Counted from the first letter of the stretch, positions 11,943 to 22,220 are shown. The stretch: DNA of 64,000 nucleotides from Notolepis coatsorum (GCA_963971535.1 OZ020585.1:21503958-21567957), one strand, 5' to 3'. Program-made: numbers and translations. Notes: generated from the sequence alone by a model not told the origin.

Positions 11943-14555
11943 CGCCACATATTATGCAGAGAGGACGTCGGCTCGGCACGCAAGAATCACCGACCTGTTG
12001 CGATAAACCCGTATTTTAAGTATGGCTCCTGTTTATTAAAAGAAGCGTTATATTTCCCCGTTGCTATCCAAAGATGTTTGTTTTGTTTTCTTCAACTCGC
12101 TCGCGAGTCGCATCTCGAACGCGGAAGTGAAAGTGCGTTAGGGAAATAGACACAGGGCCCGGTGGGACTATTCCATTGGTTCTCCCAGTCCACCTGACCA
12201 TTTCTAGCATTTCAATTGGCTATAGTGACAGACATGCTTTTGATGACTGCCGGTAGATAGATACAGCTTCACAATAAAAGACACCCTGGCGTCCCGAGTG
12301 AATATTTCCCGTGCGTCAAATAAATATCATATTCTCAAAATAATCTGACGGGCCAGAAATTATTGTTGGCGGGCCAATGTTGGCCCGCGGGCCGCCTATT
12401 GCCGATCCCTGCTCTAGGGGCTCAGATGGGAAAATACCGCCCCCTATCGTCTATCCCTGTGTAACTGCAGGCCATTCGAATATACTGCTAGATCGAAATG
12501 CTATAAAAAGGATATGAACCGATTAAAAAACAATCCGCTTCGACAATGTTGACTGCAAACAAGTCATTGATAAGCGACGGGCAGATTAGACACATAGCCA
12601 TAATTTAAAACATAGATTATGCGTTTTTAACGCTAACATTGAAGTGGATGATGGCATTCAAGGGGGTAAAAAGGAAAACAAGGCCGGCACTGATAGTGTT
12701 AAGTGGCTTTTCTTATAAAAATCTAAATACTGGCTCTAACAGTTACTATGTGCTGGGGCTTGTTCCAACATGAATCAAGCTTAGGAAATGCTCAACGCCC
12801 GTGGTTTTCTGTTGAACTAGCCCTTTAATATGGGTGGGGCGGGAGGTGTGATGGTCAATGATCATATTTTATCGGATTTTATTTGTATGTGTGTCTCACT
12901 GAGTGCAGGAATAACCAGTGACAAAATGTTGCCTAGTAATAGAAAATAATATGAAAAGATTTGGATTTTTGTCAGGGTATTTGGCATGTTTTTCAGTTCA
13001 CGAGGTTGTTAAACTAAAGTAATAACTGCTTTTGATAAAAGCAGAGCCATAGTTTTAATTCTGCTGTCAGCAACTGGCTTCATAGAATGAGAAATGCATG
13101 CACTTAATCAGTAACTAATACTTCATAATTCATGATAATAAGTCATAAGGCTAAGAAGTGTTTCTTTTCAGGTGCGGATATATGTGCCATAGGACACGAC
13201 TGCCAGCATATTTGTGTCGGCATTGGCATGTCGTACACCTGCCAGTGTCGAGCAGAATACGTGTTGAACGAGGACAAGAAAACATGCTCACGTAAGAACC
13301 TCCATCTTTTCAGTAGCTTGGCTGTGCTTTGCTTCAGTGTCCCCCATAGAGTTATAATAGAAGGGTTTTCAGTGGGAGTGAAGATATCCAACCACGACCA
13401 AAGAAGAAAATGTAACCCATCTTACGGGCTTCAGTGATGAAAGCTAGAAGTGTGAATGTGCACACTGATCCTGCTGATTTTGCTTTCAGCAAAGATAACA
13501 TAGAGATGGGAAGAGTGAGCACTTACGACATATCCTGTTCCTCACAATTTGATGCCATTATAGTGTAGGGGCGGTTGACTGTTCTCACGGGCATACAATA
13601 GCAGTAATGTGTAACACCACCATTAAATCTCAATTGCAGAGAAAGCAGTATTCTATTCTGGGTAGAAAACAGGTGGAGTTTTCTGAATTTGCCTGTAATG
13701 CACACAAATTGTGAGACCAGTCTACTGTGTACAAATAGGGACTACTGGACTACTTTCAACATTGACACCCGCAAGATGCATTTAATTTATTCAACAAGCT
13801 GCATGGGCAGCAGCTAACTGGTTCCTCCCACTTTTCTATACTTTTTATTTCACTTTTAGTTTTTCTAGACTTTTTATACAATTTCTAGATTTTCTAGACT
13901 TTTTATTCTGCTTTTTGCTTTTTTAGACTTTTTATTCTGCTTTTTAGCTTTTCTGGACTTTTTATCCCACCTTTTGCTTTTCTGGACTTTTTATTCCACT
14001 TTGAGCTTTTTACTCCACTTATAGCACCCCCACCTCCCGAGTGTCTTATTGCATGTCTCAAAACACCTTTGTTTCTTTGGAATTTCAAAAAGCACCCCTG
14101 CAAGATTATGTCAACCAACCACAACAGCTCAAAGCCAGACGACTAGAGCTGCTGAAGCCCCTGTGTAGTGCACCTGGTTGACTTTCTTCAGACCAGCTCT
14201 GGTGACTATAATGTTTTGGCTTGTATTTAAGTCACTCCAGTGCAGTCTCTTATTCAGCTCAGCTTGAATGAGCAGCAGACATAAGAGACTGTGACTAAAG
14301 GCAGAGGAGACTATGGAGCTGCACGTCATGGCCGTGGGTTCCATAACATGTCGAGGGAGCAACCGAAGGTTTAACACCCGACCACAGGGCTCCTTGATCG
14401 GCTCTCCATGATACTCGGAGCCGCAGTGAATAGGAAGAGTGGTCCCTCTGTGTGCCTGAGTGGATGGTATCCTGCCTCAGACCTTCTCAGACTATGAAAG
14501 ATCAAAGGTAAATACTAAAAATTATTGCATGGACACATTGCTTTCTTTCTTTCCT

Positions 14556-14651
<96 letters not shown>

Positions 14652-16763
14652 TATTCATTCATTCATTCATTTTTTTTTTTTATATATATAGGTGAAGATC
14701 CAGTTGGGACAATTTTCACTTTGTAGATTTTTGCATGACAATTATTTTCTAGCATCAATTCCACATGTATTCAATTAGAAACATTTATTTATTTGTATTC
14801 TTTATTTGCCAAACATACTGGAATTTGTCACAGGTGACAATGGTACAAAGAGATATCAATAACTTTTAATAGAGTTCCAGAGTATAACAAATGCACATGA
14901 CACAGTGGCAGATTGACCTTACACACTTCACAGGGACAGCATGACAAAAACAATGTCCTCCATTTTGTATTCCAGAGGTCTGGAGTTATCTGCAAGTTGT
15001 CGACTGAGTTACCAAGTCTCACAGCAACTGGTCCAATGTTAAGCCTCTTGAGTTCATAGCGTCTTAAGAGCAAATCCTGTACCGGAATAAGGACTGAAGA
15101 ACCACAGGAGCATGAAACGCCATGGTTTGAACTACCAGAGGCTCAAGTAACGGCCTCAAAGGAGCGTGGAACCTTGGTTGACAACGGAATTGGTTTGCCT
15201 CTTGTGTCCAATGTTGTGGCTTCTAATATGTTGAGGAGGCCTTGGTGCTAACCATTACATTACTTTGTGTTATTTTGTGTTTGTGTTGTATGAGTGTGAG
15301 TATCTGTCAGCTTTCCGCTCGTCCCAGTCGACTCTTTTAGATCGATAAACGATAACTCTGTCCTGTCTTTTTAATCAAGTAGTTGAAGTAATTGCTATTC
15401 CTGTGATTGAATAGTGACCCATTTTTTCACATACTTCCTAATCATGATCGCACTCACAAAGGGATAATCATTGTTGTCTAAGTTCCTAATGAGTTGATTA
15501 ATTGCCATAACGCTGACACACCAAACGCATGATTACTAAAATACAAAAGTCCCTAAACCGCTTCAGCGCAGAAAGCCAGCTCAAAATAGGGTGGGGGAAA
15601 AAAACGTTTTTTTATTTTATCATGGAGATATTTGTTGATATGTTACATCATACATGAGTTATCTCAAAATCCCACCACAGATCGAATTGATTTGTGTCCA
15701 AAATATACTGAATATCTCATCACCCTGGAACTCAGTGGAGAAAGACGCAGTCGAAGGCCAGGTCTGCAGGTTCACTTTGAGCATCCCTGAATGGTGTGGG
15801 CTGTTTCCTTAGGAGGGGGCAAACACACACACCAAGAGCACAGGAAAAGAGCAAATCAACATAAAATGGTAATTTTTAAGCTATATTTTAAAATGAATGC
15901 TTTTCCTTCATCATTCTTTCAGAGGAGATGCGGAGTGAAATAACTGAAGATGCCTGCATGTGTGAAGCTCAGATTGCGTTTCAGAGAAAGGTCCAGTCGA
16001 CCATTCAAGATCTGACCAGAAAACATATCCTTTTGCCTATGACCTTTGACCCATCAAGGGAAAGTTATTATCATGTTTCTTTATGTATTTATCTAACCAC
16101 TCACTCACTCACTCACTCACTCACTCACTCACTCACTCACTTTATCACTGACTCCTGTCAGGGATGATGTCTTACCTCAAACGTTGTCCCCTGCTCAGCC
16201 AGGCAGAATGAACATTGTATTATTTAACAGCAGGGTGACTGGGATGATGCGATGTTGCTACATCATTGCTGTTTAACAAATCGTGATTTGAGGTCAATAC
16301 GTGCTTAAGTGCTTTTATAGTTTTCTAAGTTTTAGATGCAAAGCACCTCTATGTCACTAACTCACTCACTCTTTCCTGCAGTCATTCATCCAGTCACTCA
16401 CACTGAGGCACTCTGCCCCTAGTGGCAGCTCAACGGCACTGTAAGACCAGTTCAATCTATTACTTGACATCACCATGTGAAACACTTGCAGACCATGCAG
16501 ACATGGGGCACCTATCCAGAGCTAACCATCTCAACACCATGGTATGAAAGCTCCTAGTAGAAAATCATTACATTCTCTCATTTGGCCCACATGGCCTCAG
16601 ACTTGTCCTCAATGTCCTGTTGTAAAATAATCAAGAGTTTAGTGTATTCTGATTGCCATTCTGTAGACATTTTCCTGGGCTGAAATGTTCCTTGACTATC
16701 TGTTCACTAGATGAAGTGTCAAACAAAGTCAGTCAGATGGAAGGCCAAAAGGATTACTTCTAA
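2077..16763 (+). CDS. matn3: Matrilin-3 (whole gene, seven exons)
   Basis: Secreted oligomeric adaptor protein of cartilage extracellular matrix; matrilins bind collagens and proteoglycans. The joined exons (2077-2305, 4701-5276, 8951-9070, 10263-10382, 13172-13291, 15923-16024, 16708-16763) total 1323 nt, or 440 residues plus stop. All internal introns are phase 1. Domain order is signal peptide and basic linker, one vWA domain with a complete MIDAS (DSSRS, GTMTG, VTDGRP), three EGF-like domains, and a coiled coil opening with a CMC motif. A single vWA domain plus the ITEDAC-CEA-AF coiled-coil start is the matrilin-3 pattern; matrilins 1, 2 and 4 have two vWA domains. Mammalian matrilin-3 has four EGF domains and only three are visible here. 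The last intron is of the AT-AC class. The gene lies head-to-tail upstream of wdr35, as in mammals. Exon 1 is the least certain part. Confidence 0.9.
2835..3629. mobile_element. Foldback element with TTAA ends, split by a SINE
   Basis: The left arm starts TTAAAGGAACATGCTAACAT and the right arm ends with its inverted copy, TTGGATTGTTCCTTTAA. The arms match over more than 100 nt (GCGCTTACCGTCTTCTCC against GGAGAAGACGGTTAGCGC, and the GATCAGCTTGCCTAGC centre). A SINE has inserted in the right arm. Non-coding; the superfamily is uncertain. Confidence 0.8.
3164..3608 (+). mobile_element. tRNA-headed SINE, copy 1
   Basis: About 445 bp starting GGCGGCTGGGTGGCGCAG, with box A-like and box B-like (GGTTCAAATCC) pol III motifs in the first 80 nt. 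The body contains ACAGCGACTCCTACAGGTCG, and the end is an A-rich tail. It is flanked by a perfect 16-bp target duplication, AATGTTGGATTGTTCC (3148-3163, 3609-3624). The long frame through it is not a gene. Confidence 0.9.
3626..4586. mobile_element. PiggyBac-like TTAA element, copy 1
   Basis: Starts TTAACTCAATCAGTGCCA and ends with its exact inverse, TGGCACTGATTGAGTTAA, giving a TTAA target duplication. The palindrome CACGTAATATTACGTG occurs twice near the right end (about 4507 and 4551). The interior contains a G run and no transposase. It inserted into the TTAA at the end of the foldback element before it. The piggyBac assignment rests on the TTAA target only. Confidence 0.8.
4701..5276 (+). 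CDS. matn3: matn3 exon 2: von Willebrand factor A domain
   Basis: A 576-bp phase 1-1 exon bounded by TTTTTGCTCACAG and GTAAGG. It encodes [20 protein letters not shown] and onwards to [20 protein letters not shown]. The MIDAS metal-ion site is complete: DxSxS in DSSRS, the Thr of AGTMTG and the Asp of VTDGRP. Two cysteines flank the domain (TCRNRP and ETLC), as in other matrilins, and can close it. The exon is much more GC-rich than the flanking introns. The frame stays open past the donor to 5458 as an acidic Gly/Asp/Asn-rich stretch, which is treated as intron. Confidence 0.96.
5277..7725. other. matn3 intron 2, left part
   Basis: AT-rich intron with no convincing coding exon, RNA gene or classified transposon. 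There is no fourth EGF exon here: no stretch has the six-cysteine pattern with flanking splice sites. Confidence 0.6.
7742..8220 (+). mobile_element. tRNA-headed SINE, copy 2
   Basis: Starts GGCGGCTACGTGGCGTAGTG (box A) with box B at AGTTCGAGCCC. It ends in an A-rich tail and is flanked by the 16-bp duplication AAATACATGGGTGTCA (7726-7741, 8221-8236). It is very similar to the copies at 24.6 and 31.5 kb. Confidence 0.93.
8951..9070 (+). CDS. matn3: matn3 exon 3: EGF-like domain 1
   Basis: A 120-bp phase 1-1 exon between TTATTTTCAG and GTAAGAAC, encoding 40 residues with six cysteines. The segment [10 protein letters not shown] has the Asn and aromatic residue of the calcium-binding/hydroxylation consensus. 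The encoded protein is identical to that of exon 4; the two exons differ at two synonymous sites only. Confidence 0.95.
9135..9187 (-). mobile_element. Very short LINE 3'-end insertion in EGF unit 1
   Basis: About 53 bp with a (GAAT)n run and AAAACTTTATTTAACAG, which on the minus strand reads as a LINE 3' end with a (CATT)n tail. It is flanked by the direct repeat AATAGAGTTAT (9124-9134 and 9188-9198). Units 2 and 3 lack it, so it is younger than the unit duplication. Confidence 0.75.
9499..9930. mobile_element. Diverged copy of the AAGGAACA foldback family
   Basis: Starts TTAAGGAACATGCCAACTTT and shares CAGAGTCAGACAAGAAGATA with the 2.8-kb element. Its later part matches the interior of the 30.3-kb element (ATGTTGTGACTTGTGTGTTTACCACGTG and AAAGCCCAATTGTAAC). 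The right arm is not clear. Confidence 0.6.
10263..10382 (+). CDS. matn3: matn3 exon 4: EGF-like domain 2
   Basis: A 120-bp phase 1-1 exon with the same splice sites as exon 3. Its 40 residues are identical to EGF1. The 35 nt before it (GCTAAGCCAATCAGACGTG to TTTTCAG) are also identical to those before exon 3, so it arose by a recent genomic duplication that included intron sequence. Confidence 0.95.
11330..12702. mobile_element. PiggyBac-like TTAA element, copy 2, with nested hAT
   Basis: Bounded by TTAACACTTTGAGTGCCAAT and GCCGGCACTGATAGTGTTAA. It shares interior motifs with the copy at 40.35 kb (TTTATTAGCGATCTGAA, GCGACGGGCAGATTAGACAC, GGCATTCAA-GGGGTAAAAAGGAAAA). A hAT element has inserted at 11476. 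No transposase frame. Confidence 0.82.
11476..12411. mobile_element. Non-autonomous hAT element
   Basis: 936 bp, starting CAGGGGTCGCCAATTAGG and ending CCTATTGCCGATCCCTG, with GC-rich inverted ends around GGCCCGCGGGCC. Flanked by a perfect 8-bp duplication, CTCTAGGG (11468-11475, 12412-12419), which is diagnostic of hAT elements. The reading frames inside are low-complexity (a GTT repeat at about 11911) and do not resemble transposase. Confidence 0.93.
13172..13291 (+). CDS. matn3: matn3 exon 5: EGF-like domain 3 (diverged)
   Basis: A 120-bp phase 1-1 exon bounded by TTTCTTTTCAG and GTAAGAAC. All six cysteines and the frame are kept, but six residues differ from EGF2. [10 protein letters not shown] has become [10 protein letters not shown], losing the calcium/hydroxylation Asn, and the conserved Gly of RAGY has become Glu. 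The downstream intron flank is nearly identical to the other two copies. Confidence 0.92.
13850..14010. repeat. Imperfect T-rich tandem repeat
   Basis: About six degenerate copies of a unit like TTTTCTAGACTTTTTATTC with CTGCTTTTTGC spacers, in matn3 intron 5. Non-coding. Confidence 0.75.
14549..14652. repeat. (CTTT)n microsatellite
   Basis: About 26 uninterrupted CTTT units followed by a short ATTC run and a T run. The open frame through it is an artefact of the repeat. Confidence 0.95.
15923..16024 (+). CDS. matn3: matn3 exon 6: coiled coil, first part
   Basis: A 102-bp exon after TCATTCTTTCAG. It encodes [20 protein letters not shown] and then [14 protein letters not shown]. The two cysteines of ACMC match those that crosslink matrilin subunits at the head of the coiled coil. 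The exon ends in phase 1 directly before the AT-AC donor ATATCCTTTT. Confidence 0.93.
16025..16707 (+). other. U12-type AT-AC intron of matn3
   Basis: The intron begins ATATCCTTTT, the exact U12-type AT-AC donor consensus, and ends GTTCAC. TTCCTTGAC at 16688-16696 matches the U12 branch-site consensus TTCCTTRAC, with the branch A 12 nt from the AC end. Removing it restores a continuous coiled coil. An AT-AC intron at this spot is known from matrilin genes. The intron also contains a CACT microsatellite (about 16099-16140). Confidence 0.93.
16708..16763 (+). CDS. matn3: matn3 exon 7: coiled coil, end and stop
   Basis: Joins in phase 1 to give [22 protein letters not shown] followed by TAA at 16761-16763. 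The heptad hydrophobic positions continue across the junction, as in other matrilins. It is preceded by a U12 branch site and an AC acceptor instead of AG. Confidence 0.9.
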
Positions 16764-17960
16764 AGAAGAGGGAAGGACTCTGAAGACATTTTCAGGACCC
16801 ACTTCCTGAGAAATCTGTGGAGCTGTTAGTATGTTCACCACAAGGAGTGAAAGTAATGTGTAACCCTCCAGATCTGCATAATAACATCATCTGAGACTAA
16901 ACAAATGTTTTGCCAAAGACTTGGCAGTAACTCACTATGTTTGTTTTTTTATCCATAAGGCTGTAATTATCAACATTTTACAATGTTTACAGTTGTGTTG
17001 TGTTTACAGTAATAACTGAGTGTAACTTGTTTTTACGGAATTAACATGTATGACTGAAGTAGAATTCCTCCTACTTGTATAGTAACCTTTGTGACATCAC
17101 AGTATGTAAGCTCAAGATGTTTAGAGAAAATTAGTTGCAACGTTATCAAAAATACATTTGTTTGGAAAAGGCTATGAATACACTTTAATGAAACAAGTAT
17201 TTTTTTCATGGAATTAGTCAATCTTTTATCTGAAAAGCCACACATCCCTGGTTAGAGCACAATAACTCCATCCACAACTACAAAACATTTACTAATCTAT
17301 TAATGCAAGATTATAGTTATCTCTCATTACAGCCTTATTGCCCAAGAAAAATACCCAATTAAAGTGTGTTCCCCTGTGGCTTGTAACAGCGCATTTCACT
17401 TTAAAAAAGCAATAATAATAATAAGTACATTTCACAGAGTATTTCAATGTGATTACCTTTCTATTGTTCACAAGGAGGCAGGTTACGGCAGATGTGGCTG
17501 AGGCTAGATTGGATACTCAAAGTCTGGATCAATAAGACTTTGCCATCAATACTTTGGTATATCCAGACCAGTGTACCAGTTAATTAGTATTTGTGAGGCC
17601 CACCATTTCTGACAATGGACCTGGGCATGAAGCTATATATTCAGAACGCAACATTTCTAAGTTGAGTACTGATGTGTGTGATGTGCCATTTTGGGCCAAA
17701 TATTCCAAGTCAGTATTCTGCATTTGAGGCCCACTGTATTATTTGTGGAAGATGTATGTAATTATTTGTGTATTCCACTTGGTGAATTTATTGGTTAAAA
17801 GAAAACAAACCGGCTTTAGTTTTGTGTTCAGTGTATAACAAGAATATTTGCACAAAGACATTAAAATATTCTGAAAGAAAGTAATCTTTAAATCTTGTTT
17901 GCGAGTGTGTGTGTGTGTGTTTTCTCAGTTAACAGGGTGGGGTAACTGTACATTGGATTA
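16764..17960 (+). other. matn3 3' untranslated and downstream region
   Basis: AT-rich and non-coding. No canonical AATAAA was seen. An ATTAAA at about 17858 is a possible poly(A) signal, which would give a 3' UTR near 1.1 kb. A short GT run lies at about 17908. Confidence 0.45.
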
Positions 17961-18055
17961 TCGACGAAACCTTACTTGGTTCCAAGAAGAGGGTCTTGTG
18001 TATTATTGGGTTAGGACATTTACTGTACATTGGAGGGGGTTGGGTTAGGACATTT

Positions 18056-19580
18056 ACGGGGGCCAGTTTAGAATTGCAGTCTCCCGTAGGTGCTCCTTGA
18101 GAGTGGTTTTAAAAGTGGGTAGTGATTCACATTCCTTTACAGCTGTGGGTAGAGCGTTCCACATTGATGTGGCATAATTGCTAAACGTGTTTAGTCCCTT
18201 GTTTGGGCCGAATCTGGGTTTAACATGATTTGTGGAGCTCCCTCTGGTGTTGTGGTCGTGGTATTCACTGACCTTTGGGAAGTATTTTGACATGTACATG
18301 GGTACCTTAGTCGTGTAGTGTATCTTGTAGACCAGGCCCATTGCAAGTTGCTGTACTCTGTCGTCTACTCTAAGCCATCCTAGGTTGTCAAAGTAGGCAG
18401 GGGTGAGGTGGGTTCTAGGAGTAAGGTCAAGTAGTAGTCTGACCAGTTTGTTTTGTGATGTTTGTAATTTTGTTTTTAGCGCCTTTGAGGTGCTTTGGTA
18501 CCATGAGGTGCAAGCATAGTCGTAGTACCCTTGAATGAGTGCTCCTGCCAGAGTCTTCAGGGTATTCTTGTTTACCAGAGAGGAGATCCGGTACAAGAAT
18601 CTAGTTCGTTGGTTGACTTTTTTTTATTACATTGGATGCCATTTTGTCACATGAAAGATTAGCCTCTAGGATGGAACCTAGGTATGTAATAATTTCATCT
18701 TTCCTTGTGACAATATTGTCACCCACTCTAACTGAGAAGCCGTCGGCCTTGCTGAGTTTGTTATTTGAACCGAAGAGAATGGACTCTGTTTTACCCAGGT
18801 TATAGTTTGTTGTCAGCGAGCCAGGTGCAGATTTTGCCTAGTTCCGAGCTGAGGGTTTTTTCAACCTGTAACTTGTTCTTGTCAGAGACCAGCAGGACTG
18901 AGTTGTCCGCGAACAGGAACAAGTTGCAGTCACAAGCTGACGACATGTCATTTGCATAAATTAGGAACAGTAGCGGTCCTAGTATGCTTCCTTGTGGAAC
19001 ACCACAGCTCACTGGGAGGGGGGGGGGATAGGGTACCGTTTACCTCCACCATCTGTTCTCTGATAGACTATCAAAACCAATTGCTTTTAGCTTGTCAATC
19101 AGAATGGAGTGATTGACAGTGTCAAAGGCCTTTTGTAGGTCCAGCATGCCCATTGCCGCAGTATTTGCCCGCGTCCACCTCTTGTTTGATGTGGTCGTTC
19201 AAATAGAGAAGGCATGTGTCAGTGGAGTGGGATGTTCTGAAGCCAGATTGGAATTCGAAGATTAGATTTTTTTCCCGACTTTCGAGATTTAGGTAAGAAT
19301 AGAAACAGGGTGGTAGTTGCCTGCATGGGTCTAATGTGCTGCCCTTTTTGTGCAGGGGGGTTACTCTCGCAATTTTGAAGTTTGGGTACGTGTCCCTGTT
19401 TTATGGAGAGGTTTATTATGTGTGTGATGACTGGGGTGGTGGCGGCTGCTGAGTCTCTGAGGAATTTGGAGGGGATATTGTAATGGCGTGGCCTTGTTAG
19501 GTTGGAGGGCGCTCAGTTTTTTGAGTACCTCAGCTGTTGTTACCATTTCTAGTCTGAAATCGTCTTTCAGACCCCTAGGT
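18056..19580 (-). pseudogene. Truncated LINE with reverse transcriptase remnants
   Basis: Read on the minus strand, ordered blocks of a non-LTR reverse transcriptase appear: a finger-region piece (19361-19546), LDLQKAFDTVNHSILIDKL (about 19145-19085), the palm GVPQGSILGPLLFLIYANDM with LFADNSVLL (19012-18800), and the C-terminal part (18596-18054) ending in MWNALPTAVKECESLP. Frames shift between blocks and the YADD-type motif reads FADN, so it is dead. It belongs to the Jockey-like group broadly; the exact clade is not decided. Confidence 0.88.
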
Positions 19581-19679
19581 TATTGTAGTAGGCTATGATG
19601 TGTTCTACCCCAGAATGCCCTGAGTGGGAGGGTAGTTTATTTACAAGTGTTGTGGCTAGTTTTGTGAAGAAAATGTTTA

Positions 19680-20158
19680 TTTTTTTTATCCACTTTTTCT
19701 CCTTATTTTTCTATTTTTCTCCCATCCCAATTTCGTAATTCAAATTCTTCCCTCCCCTGTCTTGAACGTTGCTAGATTATGCCTCCCACTGGTCGGCTGT
19801 AGTGAGGATAGAAGCCTTGCATCACGTGTCCCCCTCCGGTACACGAGGAGGCAGCCAGATGCGACAATCTTTTCACCAGACAGCTCGAACTCTCAGTGGC
19901 GAGGAGTAACGCGTGGGACTCCGTGGGAGGCTCACGCTGCCCCCGATACTTCCTGTTTCTGCTGTACAGGCGTCACCCAACCGACCTGTAGGAGTCGCTG
20001 TCCACAACGTCCAATCCCCACCCACCGGCCTTTCCCACCCTCTAACACTGCCAATTGTGTTAGTATGACGGCGTATAGCAACGCCGAGAGCTGGGCTCGA
20101 TACCAGCATCTGCTGCGTTAGTGGCGAGCGCCTTGCCCACTGCGCCACCCAGCCGACA
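19680..20158 (-). mobile_element. tRNA-headed SINE, copy 3 (antisense)
   Basis: Minus-strand copy of the SINE at 7.7 kb: T-rich tail at the left, GTGGCGCAGTGGGCAAGGCG head at the right. Flanked by a 15-bp duplication, TGAAGAAAATGTTTA (19665-19679, 20159-20173). It lies between the LINE remnant and the wdr35 promoter region. Confidence 0.92.
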
Positions 20159-20173
20159 TGAAGAAAATGTTTA

Positions 20174-20846
20174 AGTAATTCATAATTGGCCACATCCAGC
20201 TTGTCTGTGATGAGCGTGTTGTCTTGTCCATCTTTATGTTTATGTTTCAAAATCTGGTTTTAAGTGTTTTACTGCAGCCTAGTTGATTATATATGATAAC
20301 CGTAACGTTGTCATGGTTTGGTGAATGAGACTCGGAAAGTTGATGTGTGTTACCACTGATGAAGGCCATTTAAATCCAACCAAGTTCATTGTCTACACTC
20401 TACACGGCTGCACTACAGGACAAGTCCAACTGACCACAAAAGAAAGAACTACAATGACCAAAACCGTCTTGGCGGCGCTTTTCCGGTTATGGTTACCACG
20501 GGAGACCGAGGGAAGCGCTAGGCTTGAGACGAGCAATGCTCCTACAGCCTAGGGTTAACAAAATAGAGCGTTAGATTAACATTAGTATGCCAAGAAAATT
20601 TGATATTTTAATGGTGATAGACAGTTATATGTGATGAGTAACGAAGTTTTGCATACTAATCGGCTCCTGAATTTGCGAAGCACGCATCCGACAGCGTCCT
20701 CGCTGTTTCTTATTCTAGTTAGCAAACAGGCTAAAGCTAGCTTGCTGATGATGTGGATGGATTGCTAATTATTACTAACGTTTCTAGTTTGCAGTCGCAG
20801 CATTACATAGTCAACCTTGGACAGCACGCAGTTTGCATACGCCAAT
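20174..20846 (+). promoter_or_regulatory. wdr35 5' flank with candidate X-box
   Basis: Non-coding sequence upstream of the wdr35 start. GTTACC-ACG-GGAGAC at 20492-20506 loosely matches the RFX X-box (GTNRCC, short spacer, RGYAAC): the left half is perfect and the right half is 4 of 6. RFX factors drive many ciliary genes, so a site near an IFT gene is plausible. The segment around it is more GC-rich than its neighbours. Confidence 0.3.
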
Positions 20847-20870
20847 ATGTTTATCTATCTCAGCAAGAAG
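20847..20870 (+). CDS. wdr35: wdr35 exon 1 (start codon)
   Basis: Encodes MFIYLSKK, ending at GTGAGT in phase 0. The ATG starts the conserved WDR35 N-terminus. Confidence 0.95.
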
Positions 20871-21972
20871 GTGAGTGTCCTCGTAAATTCAGTGCACCCC
20901 TCTTGTGCCCTGAACTAAACAACTAAATATATGAACCGAGCCACCCATCTTCTCTGTTTTCATAGATTGCTATCCCTAATAACATCCCCCTGAAATGCGT
21001 GTCTTGGAACAAAGATCAAGGCTTCATCGCGTGTGGAGGGGACGATGGTCTTCTGAGAGTACTCAAGCTGGAGAGTCAAACAGGTGAGTTAAGTGTAGTA
21101 AGAGTGAATCACGGATCATTGATCAAGATGAAGTGCCACACTGCTCACACACCATTCTAGGTATAGTAAGCCACCCAATGGGAGATTGGAGTAGTGACAC
21201 ATGTTCAGATTGAGCTGGAGTAGTGAGTGGGATAAAATCAATGGAAATGCAGACTGTGCATGATGCTATAATGATGGTAGTGACATCTCCCCCATTGGTA
21301 TGAGAAAGTACTGGTGGTCCTCAAGCTGCAGCCATGGGATTACAACTAGATAGTCCATCATGTAACTGGAAGGTCACAAGTTTGATCCCCAATCATTCTT
21401 CTTCTTCTTCTTCTTCTTCTTTTTGGTGTTTTAGATCCCCAATCATTGTTTCTATCTGAGCAAGACACTGCTGAACCCTTACCTGCTCCACGGGGCACCA
21501 CAGATCACTTGACCCTGCTTTCTGACCCTGGCCTCTGAATTGAGGAATAAGTCACAGTGTGTTCCCAAATTATGTAGTGCTGGTTATTAGGGACAACAAA
21601 TATAACACCATGTTATATTTGAATTCAACCATGTCTTATTAATTAAACATCTCATAATGCTCTGAAACATTCCGGCAACAACATTCTTGTGTATGAGGTG
21701 CAGGAGTGCTGAGCTTAGCTATGGAACATATACAAGTATTTGTTTAGATAATTATGCAGCTTGGGAAATGATTATTTTATGGATATTAAGCAAATTGCCC
21801 TAGAATTTCATAAAATTAGCTTTGAGCATTTTTCCAGCACCCTGATCGCAGTTGAGTTAGGCAGGAATATATAAGTAAACAGTGGGAGGTGAGGTAGGAT
21901 TTAAACGTCTTGGACACAAACCCAAGTCAGTTATATTGTTATGGAGTTGAAAAGCCCATCTAATGGTCCATG

Positions 21973-22053
<81 letters not shown>

Positions 22054-22220
22054 CCATGTTTTCATGCATAGTGGGAACATTCCATAGTTTCCATTCATTC
22101 TCTAATACCTTACCCTATCCTTAATCATAATGACTACATGCCTAACCATAACCCTAACTCCTAACCCTTAAAGGTCCCACAACAAAAACTAAAATATTGT
22201 TTTCATCACAACACACACAC

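Larger units (their letters stand above)
8275..13410 (+). repeat. Three duplicated genomic units carrying the matn3 EGF exons
   Basis: Three stretches share exon and intron sequence: about 8275-9245, 10040-10800 and 12735-13405. Shared blocks include GATGGTCAATGATCATATTT upstream, GTTGCCTAGTAATAGA, the EGF exon, then CTCCATCTTTTCAGTAGC and GTGAAGATATCCAACCA downstream. A further block (about 8275-8560, matched at 10590-10800 and 12735-12830) links the units and was split by roughly 1.9 kb of inserted DNA, including a TTAA element. Confidence 0.88.
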
